A stretch of 64,000 nt of DNA from the NCBI GenBank assembly GCA_030848705.1, contig CM061239.1, positions 90,378,363-90,442,362 on the forward strand, read 5' to 3'. Shown here one piece after another: positions 1 to 11,700 of the stretch. Position 1 is the stretch's first letter; every line of letters starts with the position of its first letter. Below the pieces are notes generated by a model. It saw nothing but the letters and a program-made list of their open reading frames with translations, made no database searches and was not told the DNA's origin. The translations under genes were made by a program, and so were the position numbers. Origin of the DNA: Heracleum sosnowskyi (Eukaryota; Streptophyta; Magnoliopsida; Apiales; Apiaceae).

Positions 1-1698
1 AAGTGGTCCGAATATAGCCTCAAAGTGGCTGACCAGAGAAGGGTTGTTTCTCCGAACGACGTTTACTAAAACTCAATTTTCTCTTAAACCGTAAATCGTA
101 ACGACATGATTCTTGCGCTCACGTAAAATAGAAACAAATCTCTACACACTCATGTTCATCACTGAACCAAAAGAGGCAGTTAGGTTTTCGGATTATAGGC
201 AGTTTGTAGAGTTACCGAAAATCGGGCATTACGACGGCTTAAAATCGAATAATCCAATTTTGTCAACACATAACCAAGCCACACCGGGCATACCATACAT
301 CCACAACCTCAACAAACAACCATCATAAACCTCTAAGGTCAGAGGTGTGGCTACAATCCAACACCCACCATTTTTCATATTTCACAAAGTTAAATAACAA
401 CTAAAATACTTAGACATGATCTCTTAAGCTTATAACATCAAACAATCATCAAAACTCATATGAACTCAAAGGGTGGGTTAGGGTTTTACCTCCTTGGATG
501 CTCTAACAACACTATCAAGTGTTTATAAACCTTTAACAAGCTTTAGATGGTCCTTAAAGTGCTAAATCCTTAAGATCAAAACAAGAAAACCACTTGAAGT
601 TACTATTCATCCTTATCTTGTAAAATCCATAACAAATCGAAAAATAAGAGTTCGGTGCTAATATTTTTACCAGACCTTGTAATCTTCATAAGCTTTCTTT
701 TGAGTTATAGATCGCCAAATTTGAAGCTTCCAAGCTAGGGTTTGGAGTCCCATCTTTCTGCTGGACAGAAACTGGACAGTTTGGGTTCTCCAACTTGGGG
801 AAGCGATTTGGCTAGGCTACACTCCTTTGTTGGCCATGAAATTTTGAACGAATGTTACCCATGGAGTGGAGAAGCGATGGTTAAAATTTGGTGATTTAAC
901 GATGGATAGAAATGGAGTTATGGATTTTCCTTTGGACTCTATTTCTGCTGGGCAGAAAATCTGGGGAGAGAGTTCTTCTCTCTTTCTTTTTCTTTTCTTT
1001 TGTCTTGATTAATAATAATGATAATGCTGATATTTGTGTGAAGAGTGGTGAGTCATAGCCCTAGGTGGCTTCATCTCTCGACATGTGTCGAACATGCATT
1101 GGTTCTGTTAAAGTAACTTTACTGGTTTGCTTTACTGATTCGTTTCTTTTCACATGGATGATCCAAATGTTGCATTCCTTGAATTAATCTCGTTACATGT
1201 TACTTCCATGTCTATATTTAATCCTGTAAATGTCGCTTTGTCCCTCTTGAAACGATTCGAAATTATTTCCTAAAAAGAGCGAATAAAATTCTACGCGATT
1301 CTCGCAGTGAATAGTAACTATTCACTATTCACTCCAACGATCGAATCCTTAAATCGACTTTAATAAAATAATAAAATTCCAAAATATTAAATCCTCAAAT
1401 CCTCAATTTTAATATCTCATTTCTTGAATATAATAATATATAATTCACTGCCCGGTCAAATACTATACCAAAATAAAATTTGGAATTTCTGAATTCCGAT
1501 CGTCTTTGCATTCACTTATTTACTCCGTAGATCACTAATATGGCTTTGGAATATCCACACTACGTCTCGTACATAGGTGGCATGAAAAACTTTCTTAACC
1601 CTCAAAATCACTATTCATCCACCAAATTCACTATTCACTGATGCACTTAATCATAATAAGAAAAGTTTTAAATTTTACCAAAAATTCGGGTTATTACA
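1..1698 (-). repeat. Gypsy 1 3' LTR (partial, cut by window start)
   Basis: On the minus strand the LTR begins TGTAATAACC at 1698, directly after the polypurine tract, and continues past base 1. Bases 1-1226 repeat at 22483-23708. Bases 1227-1698 have no second copy because the other LTR is truncated. A 71-codon open frame appears in both copies but lacks any sign of coding use. Confidence 0.9.
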
Positions 1699-1716
1699 GT
1701 CTCCCTCCTTAAAAGG
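1699..1716 (-). other. Gypsy 1 polypurine tract
   Basis: On the minus strand this reads CCTTTTAAGGAGGGAGAC immediately before the LTR start TGTAATA. That is the normal plus-strand primer position of an LTR retrotransposon, and it fixes both orientation and LTR border. Confidence 0.85.
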
Positions 1717-1718
1717 AT

Positions 1719-2800
1719 TCCGTCCCGGAATCAGCTTAGGAATAACTGGGGGTACTTCTCTTCCATTGCACTTTCTAACTCCCAAGTGGATTCTTCCACT
1801 TCTTGATTCTCCACAAACCTCTCACTAGCTTGGCAACCTCGTCTCTTAGCACTTGTTCTTTTCTATCCGTGATTTCCACGGGTTGTCCGTTGTAAGTCAG
1901 ACCAGGTTGTATATCTACCTGCTCGTACTCTAACATATGCCGGGCATCTATAGTATACCGTCGTAGCATTGACACATGAACCTCGTTATGACCATTCTAC
2001 AAGTTTGGGGGGTAAGGCTGGCTCGTAGGCCACCTTCCCGATGCGTCTTAAATCTCAGATGGCCCAATGAATCTCGGGCTCAACTTTCCTTTCTTTCCAA
2101 ATCTCATTAATTCCTTCCATGGAGATACCTTTAGCATCACGAATCTCTAACCTCATTTTCTCTATCTTGTTTGTACAGAAATACACCAGCATAAACTTGT
2201 TTGTCATTCATTAATATGCCATTTAGCTTATCAATAGCAGTACCATCTCTAAACTCGCGGGCTTAGTCCGCATACTTTCTCTGTCTATCTTGGCTGTCAC
2301 CAGCCGCTTGTTGGTGAAATCTTTTGTCTTTCTAGTTCGTTGGGCTGACTTGGGTTTTGTGTAAAATCTCATCCTTTAATTCCTGATTATTCGGAATCCA
2401 TCTCTGTCTCATGTTAATTAAGGGTATTGGCCACCACATTGGCCTTCCCCGGATGGTAGTGTATCTCACAGTCATAATCCTAGGTCAATTTTAGCCATTT
2501 CTCCATTTCATGTTATCTACTATCACGGATAACTCAAAGCCATTTCATTACATTCCATAAAAATTTGTGGGTGCATTAGTCAATCCCAAAATAACCTCGC
2601 TGAAAACTCGAAGTGTCTATTCCTGGTACGAATCGCAGTCTTGGGATATATATCCTCGGATTTAACTTCCAACTGGTGATATCCAGTTCTTGAATAAATT
2701 TGGAAATACACAGCGTTCTTCCGCTGATCAAACAATCATTTACAAGGGTACCTATTCTCCATGTCGAACTCATACAACTCTCGAGGTTCGATACATAATC
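1719..2800 (-). pseudogene. Decayed gypsy pol remnants (integrase C-terminus/chromodomain-like end and reverse transcriptase)
   Basis: Minus-strand translation shows pieces that line up with the intact polyprotein of gypsy 2. Residues like those of its C-terminal end (DRKEQVLRDE, then a WELES-type ending and PQLF) lie at 1719-1975. The integrase segment GKKGKLSPR lies near 2070-2110, and a reverse transcriptase segment matching the DLRSGYHQLKI region lies near 2600-2720. The spacing is much shorter than in gypsy 2, so most of integrase and RNase H is deleted, and frames shift repeatedly. It cannot encode a functional enzyme. Confidence 0.75.
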
Positions 2801-3146
2801 TTGTGCTAACATTTTTCTCTCTTACAACAACACCGGGCTCTCCATGGTGGTAAACTGGGTCTTATCATACCCTTATACAACAACTCTTGTAACTGAGTCA
2901 CTAACCCTTTCATTCCCATTATACTCTGAATACTCGGTATTCATTCTCATGTCATCCAAATCGATATTTGGTAGCTCATTAAAACCTTGTACAATCTCCC
3001 AAAACCATTGTAGTTTCCTTTATACTTCGTGTCTCTTTTCTTGGCGTCAATCATAAGAGCTAATTATGCCTCATATCTCTGGCATAATAATTTCTTAGTC
3101 TGAACTATACTCAAGAATCTCTGAATCTGTCTCCATCCTTTATTTA

Positions 3147-3172
3147 TTACTTTTTTTTTTTTTTTTTTTTTT
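3147..3172. repeat. Poly(T) tract, about 26 bases
   Basis: An uninterrupted T run lies inside the gypsy 1 core. It could mark the poly(A) tail of a minus-strand retroposed insertion, but I see no flanking target duplication, so slippage is equally possible. Confidence 0.7.
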
Positions 3173-3529
3173 TTGCAATCAATTGGCTCCATTGGGTGTC
3201 AACCAACCCCTCCTTATTATAATATCAACTTCTCCCAACTTGAAAGGGATCAGGTCTATCAAAAGTGTCGACCTCATATTTCTAGTTTACAACCTGGATG
3301 TATGTACCAGCCTTATGGGAAAATCCCTCGATTGACTATTTCTACTTGTAATTAATCCCTTAGTGGCTCGGCCTTAAGGTTTAATTATCATGCAACTTCT
3401 TGATATACAACGATATATTAGCTCTGTCTAAATAGTATAGAAGGGCACCTGCTATTTAAAGGTCCTGACAGTGGGCTGCTGGTTGGAGGTAGCCCTGGTT
3501 GAAACCTACTGGCTTTCTTTTACTCTGTG

Positions 3530-3690
3530 TTCACAAACTCCGGAACAAACCTCAATAATTCGGAAAACTTGGCCTCATACTTGGTCACAGTCATGGTTTC
3601 TTGTTTTAACTCTTTAACTTTCATTTTCATCCGGGTCTCCATATATTTCCGAAAATTATTCCTCTAAAACAACACACGCTGCACCTCTCC
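3530..3690 (-). pseudogene. Decayed gypsy gag fragment
   Basis: The minus strand encodes a segment resembling the gag helix region of gypsy 2 (pattern ELKQE..TVTKYEA.FSEL.RFVPEF), at the expected side of the reverse transcriptase remnant. Only about 50 residues are recognisable. Together with the pol remnants it shows that the core derives from a gag-pol element and is not unrelated filler. Confidence 0.6.
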
Positions 3691-6396
3691 CAAGTCACAA
3701 TACCAGCTCCCTCTGACTCCATCGTCAGTACTTATCTTGCTAACCCAGAGGTAGTGTACATTCGTAAACAACTCCTCCAAAATCTCAATTCCACTATAGG
3801 GCATCTGTCTAACACCGTTGTCACTGGAGTTCACGGCACATCGCTATTCTTTCACATATATCGATTGACACGCTTTCCATTATCATAATATCCTTGGGAG
3901 AATAAACCAATTTCATTGATGTGTTACTAACATTCTATTCGTCTTAGGGATTCGCTCCTGTCATAGGCGATTTCGTTGCGAATCTAATTCCTATCAGCGA
4001 ATTTTTGACTTATTTGGTCTGGTTGGCCTCCCCTCGGAATTCAATGAGGATAACAAAAATTATGGGGCCTTGAAAGATAGCTCCCATATCAAAGATAATG
4101 TCACACGCTGGTGATCATAAGGTTATGAGTTTTAAGGTAACCTTATTGGAGGTAAAAGAATTTACCGAGAGATCAACATGATCATAAGAACTCAACGTTG
4201 TGTGCCTCGATTGAGACATTACTAAATGTAATTAGCCTTCTTGTATTTCACAACTTACAAGTGATGGCGTCCCATCAGACTTCTATCACACAGACAGATA
4301 GTCCTTGTAACCCCTATAAGTATAGGGTTGTTCGTCTCAGTGGAAGTTGAAAAGTATGAAAGCAATTCGATATCAATTTAATGATTATCGTCTTTCGACA
4401 ATATTTCTTAAAGGAACACCTTGGATTAAAATTGAACAGATTCCAAAGGTGCGGTTTCCAAAGAAAATACAAAGAAAAGAATAACCAAGAAGATACTGGT
4501 ACTTAACAAACAAGTGGTGATGTATCACCATAGGGTCATTCATTATTTGAAGAAAAGTGAAAGCTTAAATAACATCATTTGACAGGGCTTCGAAAGCCTG
4601 AAAGTAGGCATTGTGACAGCCTCTGGCACAAGTGAAACTGAATATGGTTTAACACAAGTGTTATAAAACAACTTCAAAGATGGAATATACCCTTTATCAG
4701 AATTCTTTCCTGGAGAGAGGTCACGATAGATCATAGATTGGGGATATATCCCACATAATTTGAAAATGGGGAGGGTATTACCAAGGTCTCTACGGATGCC
4801 TTTTACGTCGGCTCCTCTAATGGATAATCGTTCAATTCCAAAGCTTTTCTTTTCCACGCACCCTAAGGTGTTCGATACTTACGTCATTGCCGACTTATAA
4901 TAGTCACTAAGAATTCAACCATCGACCTTTGCAATCGCAGGGAATTCTATTCGACTATGCGCAAACATCCCAAGTAAGCGTTCTGTTCTATAAGAAGACT
5001 TCGATACCGTTGTTGCCCGTAGCAATGACAATTCCACATGTCGACTGGGCGGTACTTCGGAAGATCGTTAGAAACTACAAGATTAAATCTGGTCTCTATT
5101 TCAATCATCCTTATATCCAATATTCCTTCTCCCATATCAATCCTGTGCGCTACATAAGCTTAACACTTTTGGCACAATAGCCTTCTCATTTAAGTCAATC
5201 CCGGAACTTCTCAGTCCGTCTTGGTCCTTAAATATATTTCGCATTTACCGTCCAATCTCAACTTCATCATTTTATCTCTACAATCAGTTGTAGCAATCAG
5301 GATCTGTCCACCAACCCATATAGCGGCCATCTTACCCTATCCACAGGGTTCGCTCTAGTTTCCACTCTCTTTGGTGACATCCTCTGGTAATCAGAAAGAC
5401 AAGGTTTGCCAAAATTTGCTGAATTTCTTTCCAAAACCAGGGAAACTTGATCAATCTATTTACCCACTAGTAATACTCGGATCTGATTTCCGACCTTTCT
5501 GTTCTATCCTCATAATTCCTTCCTGGTTTCCTGAGGGTGGTAAATCGCGTTCTCGGTTCCGTCTTAGCGTGCTTGTCTTACAATAACATTTGCATGGTAC
5601 ATATACCCAAAATTATCCTTGAGATAATAAAATCCCTCAATGATGTAATAGACATTATTTCCAGTGGAATCGCTGGTCGTGGGGTTGAAACCTCGTAGCT
5701 AAAGCAATTTCTTTCACTATTCTAGGCAACTAAGTACCCTTAATCGTTCGTGAAAATCTGGACATCTTGGTTCTTACGTATGCCGCCTCCTTATGGGCAA
5801 CTATAACCGACTACGGGTAACAGGTTTCGTTCAAGTCGAATCAATCCACTGATACTGGCTATACTGCCTCTACCTCTTCTACTTTGGGGACTCTACTCCA
5901 TTTTCTTTGTCATATCTCTTGATGAATCATAAACGATCTTTAAACTCTCGTCTCGTCACTTATTTGTCCCTTGAAGGTTCGTCCGGTCTTATTATTAGAC
6001 CTCAAGTAACACACCACATCTTTATCAATCAACACGTCCTCTACAAGATTCTTTCCTTGACCCACTATGGGGTCTTCCTCTAGATCCTCCTATGGATCTT
6101 TCTTTATCGGGTCTCCGTCCATTTCAAGGAGCGCATCATCAAATGCCTACTCAAAGGCCTCGGGGTCTGGTATCTCAGAATCCCATCCATCTATAACTCA
6201 TACGAATCGAGGTGACTAATCATGAAGTCCTAAGTACGGTTTCTCAGAAGAAGTCCCCTCTCGGGCTTCATCTCAAACAGTCAGGGTCATGTCCTTTAAC
6301 CCGACTACGAACTCAATTTGAGCTCTAGATGTTCTTATCATTATTAAGGGTATTGTAAGACTCGATCTCCTATCGTTTCTGAGGACTGTAACCTAA
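3691..6396 (-). other. Gypsy 1 non-coding core/leader
   Basis: No open frame longer than about 100 codons and no recognisable domain is visible on either strand over 2.7 kb. It occupies the place of gag 5' sequence and leader between the gag remnant and the priming site. The composition resembles the rest of the element. I see no nested element ends in it. Confidence 0.6.
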
Positions 6397-6397
6397 C

Positions 6398-6409
6398 TCT
6401 CTGATACCA
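6398..6409 (-). other. Gypsy 1 primer binding site (initiator Met-tRNA)
   Basis: The minus strand reads TGGTATCAGAGA, matching the 3' end complement of plant initiator Met-tRNA at 11 of 12 positions. It lies four bases inside the 5' LTR border at 6414. Confidence 0.85.
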
Positions 6410-7370
6410 TTTCTGTAACAGCCCCAAATCCGGGGTCAGGGATTTAGAGTAGTCACGATCCATTTACTCCTTGCCTTACCTGTATTACTCACACCGTGCA
6501 TAATTCACCTGCTCATGACCCCACAATATATGTCTCACACACACACACACAGGTTAGAGTCTCAGAAATGACACGATACAACAACTGCGGAATAAATAAT
6601 TTTTATTACAATACCCAAATGTCTTTGAATCTGTCACTGATACAATTTCTAAGTAATGTTACATTACCAACTTAGCCTTCTGATGCTCACAATTCTCTCA
6701 TACCATTCATATCTATACATAAGTTGAATACCAAAAGCTGTAGCCTGATTCGATTGGTTCGTACTACTCTCGGGATCACTGCTAGAAACTGTTTATGGAA
6801 ACGCCTTGCGGGGTATGTGCCGTCCCATTGGCATCCTGCTTCGCTGCTATATAATATATATAAAATAATAGCAAGAGTGAGCGATAGCTCAGCAAGATAA
6901 TGAAAGTATGGCATAATTCTGCCTTTAATTCAACCCAGAAATAAAGCGGGTATAAGACAATAATTTGTCAAAATATCTCGATACTGAAATCATTTCCTTA
7001 TCGGAATGTATTCCAAAAACAGTACTTCAAATATCAATTATCGTCTTTATACGAAAGATAAGTGAAATTCGTACTTGCCGTAGCAATTTATCAAGATAAG
7101 TATCCTTTACTGAAAACTCGAATATTTTCCCTAATCGGGATATGATAGAAATTTGGATGCTGACACCCTGCTCCAGTGACGTAGCACTCAGCAGTTGTGG
7201 ATACTATAACACTCAGCAGTTCAAGATACTGTCAGATGGGAACACTGAACTCCGTATGTAGGAGAAATTTCATTTGAACTCTGTATTGAGATTTCAATAA
7301 TTCCAGACGTGGATCGACGATGATCAGTCGCCGCTTCCAGGTCCACCGCGGGTCTTCTCTACTAGTAGAA

Positions 7371-7486
7371 GGATAAAAACTCCATCCGTAATTACCCTCA
7401 GGTAAAAGCTCCATCCGCAATTACCTTGGATGAAAGCTCCATCCGCAATCATCCTGAATGAAAGCTCCATCCGCAATCATTCTGGC
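7371..7486. repeat. Tandem repeat, four copies of about 28-30 bp
   Basis: Units share the core GCTCCATCCGCAAT (the first copy is more diverged) and start at about 7371, 7401, 7431 and 7459. The array sits in the gypsy 1 LTR. A smaller duplication of CACTCAGCAGTT lies just before it, near 7186-7220. Confidence 0.85.
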
Positions 7487-7544
7487 GCAAGTTGGGCCAA
7501 ATTCTAGTTCCCCGGGCAAATGCCCGTTCAAAGATCGCACCGGG

Positions 7545-7549
7545 ATCCT
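7545..7549. other. Target site duplication of copia A (left)
   Basis: ATCCT directly precedes the LTR start TGTTATTCCC and is repeated at 20684-20688 directly after the other LTR. This proves copia A is a single insertion into gypsy 1. Confidence 0.95.
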
Positions 7550-8587
7550 TGTTATTCCCAAATGACCTAACAGAATTGTAGAAGGGGGGGTTGAATACAA
7601 TTCTTGATATTTTCTTAAACTTAAAACACTGATAAAATAAAACTGAACTGAATAAACAAAAACACAAGATATAAATAATTCAGTTGGATTGTTTGATGAT
7701 CCAACTGAAGTGTTTTTATTGCGGAAATAATCTGTGATACAAAAGTACACAGCTGCTCAGTTACAGAGTTGTAGAGAAGAATGCTCTCAAAGATAGCTAA
7801 TACAAACTATTTGTTTTTCTTCTCTTACTTTCTTTCTAACTGCTACACTTGGTTATATATTCCCAAGTTTACAATACTATTTTTGGCTACTCTAAAGTAC
7901 ACTAAAGATAACCGCCAATAGTTTGCTTTTCATCCCTTTGTCCAGTGGTCCTTGGAGATCCTTGCTTTTGTCTTCATGCTTATTATGATCACTCCCAAGA
8001 GCCCAATTGGAAACTGGGATGTTTCCTTATTCCCCATGTCCATTTTAATGGTTTCCAATGCAAAGTACACTTCCACATCACCTTTAGATCTGTTCAGTAA
8101 ACTGTCACTATCACTTTGTCAACTATTCAGAAAAGCAATAATGATTCGTTGATAGCAGGGAGATGTGTTTCGTTGATAGCTTTATTCTCCATTTCGTTGA
8201 TGAGTAAACTTCATTTCGTTGATGAGTAAACTCCATTCCGTTGATGGTGTATCCTTGTTCCGTTGATAGAGTAATCTTCATACCGTTGACATGTCTTCAC
8301 TTAGGCAAAATTACAAGGCATGATATACTTACAATTAACCAACCTATTTTGCCTATCTAGTACTTAGTCAACATGACTTAGGAAACCTATCTAATACATA
8401 CATCAAATGCATATCAAACTGTGAAGTATTGTACAGTGCAATTGCTACAACACTCATTCCGTTGATGAGCTTCCTGTCAACGAAACACTGCAAAGCATGC
8501 CATTTCGTTGACAGTTACAAAATAACTTAATACAAAATCTACTAAGTGTTTTTACAATTATCATCAAGAATCAACATATTCCTAACA
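7550..8587 (-). repeat. Copia A 3' LTR
   Basis: 1038 bp, TGTTATTCCC...CCTAACA on the plus strand, nearly identical to 19646-20683. It contains ten family-motif sites and the conserved G-run block GTAGAAGGGGGGGTTGAATA near 7577, also seen in related LTRs of copia C, D and E. Confidence 0.95.
8144..8292. repeat. Copia A LTR motif array: seven TWYCGTTGAYR sites at 22-24 bp spacing
   Basis: CGTTGA begins at 8147, 8171, 8195, 8217, 8239, 8261 and 8284, all in the same orientation, with spacings 24, 24, 22, 22, 22 and 23 bp. Sequence between the sites varies more than the sites do. Three further sites lie at 8460, 8477 (inverted) and 8506. The same array is present in the other LTR from 20243. The spacing is near two DNA helical turns. 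Confidence 0.85.
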
Positions 8588-8601
8588 ATCTCCCCCAATT
8601 T
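8588..8601 (-). other. Copia A polypurine tract
   Basis: The minus strand reads AAATTGGGGGAGAT immediately before the 3' LTR start TGTTAGGAAT. The same GGGGGAGAT tract occurs at the equivalent place in copia B and copia E. Confidence 0.9.
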
Positions 8602-8773
8602 ATGACTGATAGAATAACAGCCATAAATCAAGAGCCTTGATGATAACAAAAACACTCAGACATATTACCCATGAATAAAAGTAAAAATTGCATTGAGCTT
8701 CATAAAGTTTTAGACATAAACAAGACTTACAAGACTAATGCCCAAATGTGCTCCTCTAGACTGAGCAAATGAT

Positions 8774-11700
8774 TCATCTTGGTCTTCTTTGAGGCATAGT
8801 CTTCTTCCCTCTCCTAGAGTTGTTCTCCTCAATCTGGACCTGTAGCCTTCTGTAAAAGATCTTCTCTTCTTCATCTTGATCACCAAGCTTGGATTGCATG
8901 AACCTTAGAGTTTGATTAGATGCCTTATCCAGCTGGTCTTCCATCCTGAAGAACCTTCTGCAGTTGTCCTTGTCCTTAAATTCCATCATCCAGTAAGGTT
9001 GAAGATGGATCTTCTTTCCTGTTGAGGGCACTCTTAGCATCCTGGGAAGAGCCTCAGGCTTGTTCCAGCTAGCCTTTATTTGACATATCTTGGAGACCAC
9101 CTCAGACTTGGCTGTTTTGGTGAAGCCAAAGTCTTTCTTCAAGCATCTAAACACTGTGAGTAGTGTTTGGTAGTCGTCTCCTAAAATTCTGTAGAGAGGC
9201 CATATTTGTTCTCTACCACCCTTGTATGTGAAAACCAATCTTTCAGGTAACTTTTGAGAAGCTGCAATGCCCCTTACTTCCACCAGGTTGTCTAAATCAA
9301 GATGTAAGCTGGATTCTTCCCTGATGTCAGCAATGTACATGCAGTCCTCTGGATTTGTAGGGGGTTTCTGAGATTGTGGCTTCCTCACAAATACTGGCTT
9401 TGCCTTGACAGCCCTTTTCTTTGTCTTCATTGGTTGATCCTTTTCAAATAGGAACTTTGGAAAATAGGCTTCATCAAATTCAATAGGCTCCTCCTTTGGC
9501 ATGATTGGTTGATCATGAAAGTTGACAGGGTGTGCAGGGTCACATGCCAAGTTTCCTCCAATAGGTAGGTCAATAGGAATTTGATGTGCACTTGTTGTGG
9601 AAGGGGCTTGAGCAGTGTCCAGAGAGTCCTCTTTTTCAAAGTTCAGATTCCTCTTAGCTCTAGCCTTTGGTTGCCTTACACTTTTCCTTGCTGGTTCAGC
9701 TTCATTAGCTCCATCCTTGGCTTTTTCTTCCTGAAAGGTCTCTTCATCTTCAAGTGCTTGAGCAACTGCCAATGCTTGCATTGCTGCCCTTTCAGATTCT
9801 TCAGCCTTGGCCTTTGCAAAATTTGGGTGACCAACCCAAATGCAGATTTCCTTGCTGTCCCTGTAGATGATGGCCCTTTGATTCCTTATGCTTGGATGAT
9901 TGCTTTCCTTGCTCTCAATGATCAGCTTCCCTAGGACTTTGAACTCATCTGGCTTTGGAGCAGGATAAAATATCCTTTCAATGTTCTTGCCTTTGGGTTT
10001 GGCAGGTGATATTGGAGACATCCCTCTTGCATCCACATTCTTAAAGCATGAAGATTGACCCTTCTCATTTCTTGAATCTTGAAAGATTCCATGCTGAAGG
10101 GGCTCTATAGCATAAGAGCTCTTGAACTGTGGCTCCATTTGTACAATCACCATTGCATTTGTTGATGGCTGATCTGTCTTTGAAGATTCAGTAATGTTCT
10201 TGAACCTTGCTTCTATGTTGGACCAGTGATCTTTGATTTGTTCTGCAAGTTTCATCCTCATAGAAGCTTCCTGGATCAGGTCAATACTATCCTTCTTCTT
10301 CTTCCCAAACTCCCCCATTACTAGTGGCTCCTGTGGCAGTGAAATGGCTGGGACCAACACCTTTGTGATTTGAATGTTTAGCTCCTTAGATTTCTCCCCC
10401 TTTTTGTTAGCATCAAGAGAGATGACTGGGAGTCCTTGAGCTGCCACTAGCTGAGTGAGTAGCTGAGTTTGCTTCTCCTGTTCCTTCTGCATTTGAGAAA
10501 GTGTAGCTTCCACCTGGTCCACTCTTGTAGAGAGAGTTTTCAAGGATGTAGCCACCTCAGGTTCCTTAGAGAAAAACCTGGTCATCTTGGACACAGTGAG
10601 AAGAGGGAGCTTTTCATCGATCATCCTGTAGTTAGCATCCCTGAGATTGCTAATGGAGTCCTTGATTTCTGTAGCCTCAATCCTTGTCTGCATCATTTGT
10701 AGCCTTTGAATTTCCAGAGAATCCATGATGGCCTTGTAGAATTTCTTGTCCCTTGCATTTGCAGACTCATGAGCTAGATAGGCCTCATTGTACTGCCTTG
10801 AGATAGCAGCATCTAGAGTGACTCTTCCATGCATACCCTGAGAAAGCCAGCCTGGTGTAGGAGGCACCACAGAAGTCCCAGTCTGTGAAGTGGTGGCCAC
10901 CTGTAGATTATCACCATAGCTGTCCTCATCATCAGAAAACTCAAAGTCTCCACTTGCTGCAGCTCCTGGAGGTAGATTGGTCAAGGCATCCTTTGCTCTT
11001 TGCATTGATGCAGTAGTATGAATTAAGTTGAGTGACCTTTCTGCCTCCACATTACCCTGTTGAGCCATAACTTGATAGGCTGGCACAGGATGAGTAAAGG
11101 TCTCAGGATCCAGGGAAATACTATCCAGAGTTTGTTGATAAAGCTCTTGGAAAGTAAGTTCCCTTTCTCCCTCACTGACCTCCATTAACTCATTAGCAAT
11201 GGCTGCTTCCACCCTTATTGCTCCTGTAGTCCCTTCTCTCTCTCCACTCTTTTCTTGCATCATGGGCTCCCCATGGCTCACACCTCTCACACCCTCACCT
11301 TCACCTACTAAGGTGGTACTCTCAAACTCTCCTTTTGCCTGGCTGGAAGAAATAGCCAGCCTCTCACTCTCATTCTCCCCTTTTGCCTGGCTGCAAGCCA
11401 GCCTCTCAATTTCACTCCCTCTCAAACCTAAAAGTGTCTCAACTACCACCATGTCATCTACACTAGTTGTGGAAACAACTGGATTTTCAATAAGGGGTGT
11501 AGATTGACCTATCAACGGAATGGTAGTTTGAACTGTCAACGGTATGGATACCGTTGATGGAGAAACACTTGTCAACGAAAGAAGCTGTTTCGTTGATGAA
11601 GTCAAGAAAGCACTTTGAGAAAGTGAAATTACAGTAGAATCTGTGGTGATTGATTTTAGAGATTGGTCCACAGATCCTCTTGCAACTTCAGAAAAAATTG

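Larger units (their letters stand above)
6414..7549 (-). repeat. Gypsy 1 5' LTR, inner segment
   Basis: Begins TGTAACAGCC on the plus strand, next to the priming site, and is interrupted at 7549 by copia A. It resumes at 20689. The phrase GCAAGAGTGAGC near 6871 followed by AGCTCAGCA also occurs in the gypsy 2 LTR (around 28690), so the two LTR families are distantly related. A short (CA)n run lies near 6539-6552. Confidence 0.85.

Noticed and set aside
113..328. 71-codon open frame, recurring at 22595-22810
   Set aside because: It recurs only because it lies in both gypsy 1 LTR copies. Low-complexity translation, no known domain, no sign of coding constraint.
3173..3355. Retroposed gene copy next to the poly(T) run
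   Set aside because: No target duplication, no recognisable protein and no second border, so the tract alone is not enough.
8144..8292. Regularly spaced short repeats that resemble a CRISPR array
   Set aside because: The repeated core is only 10-11 bp with 12-13 bp between cores, it lies in a plant LTR, and it is copied in the other LTR.
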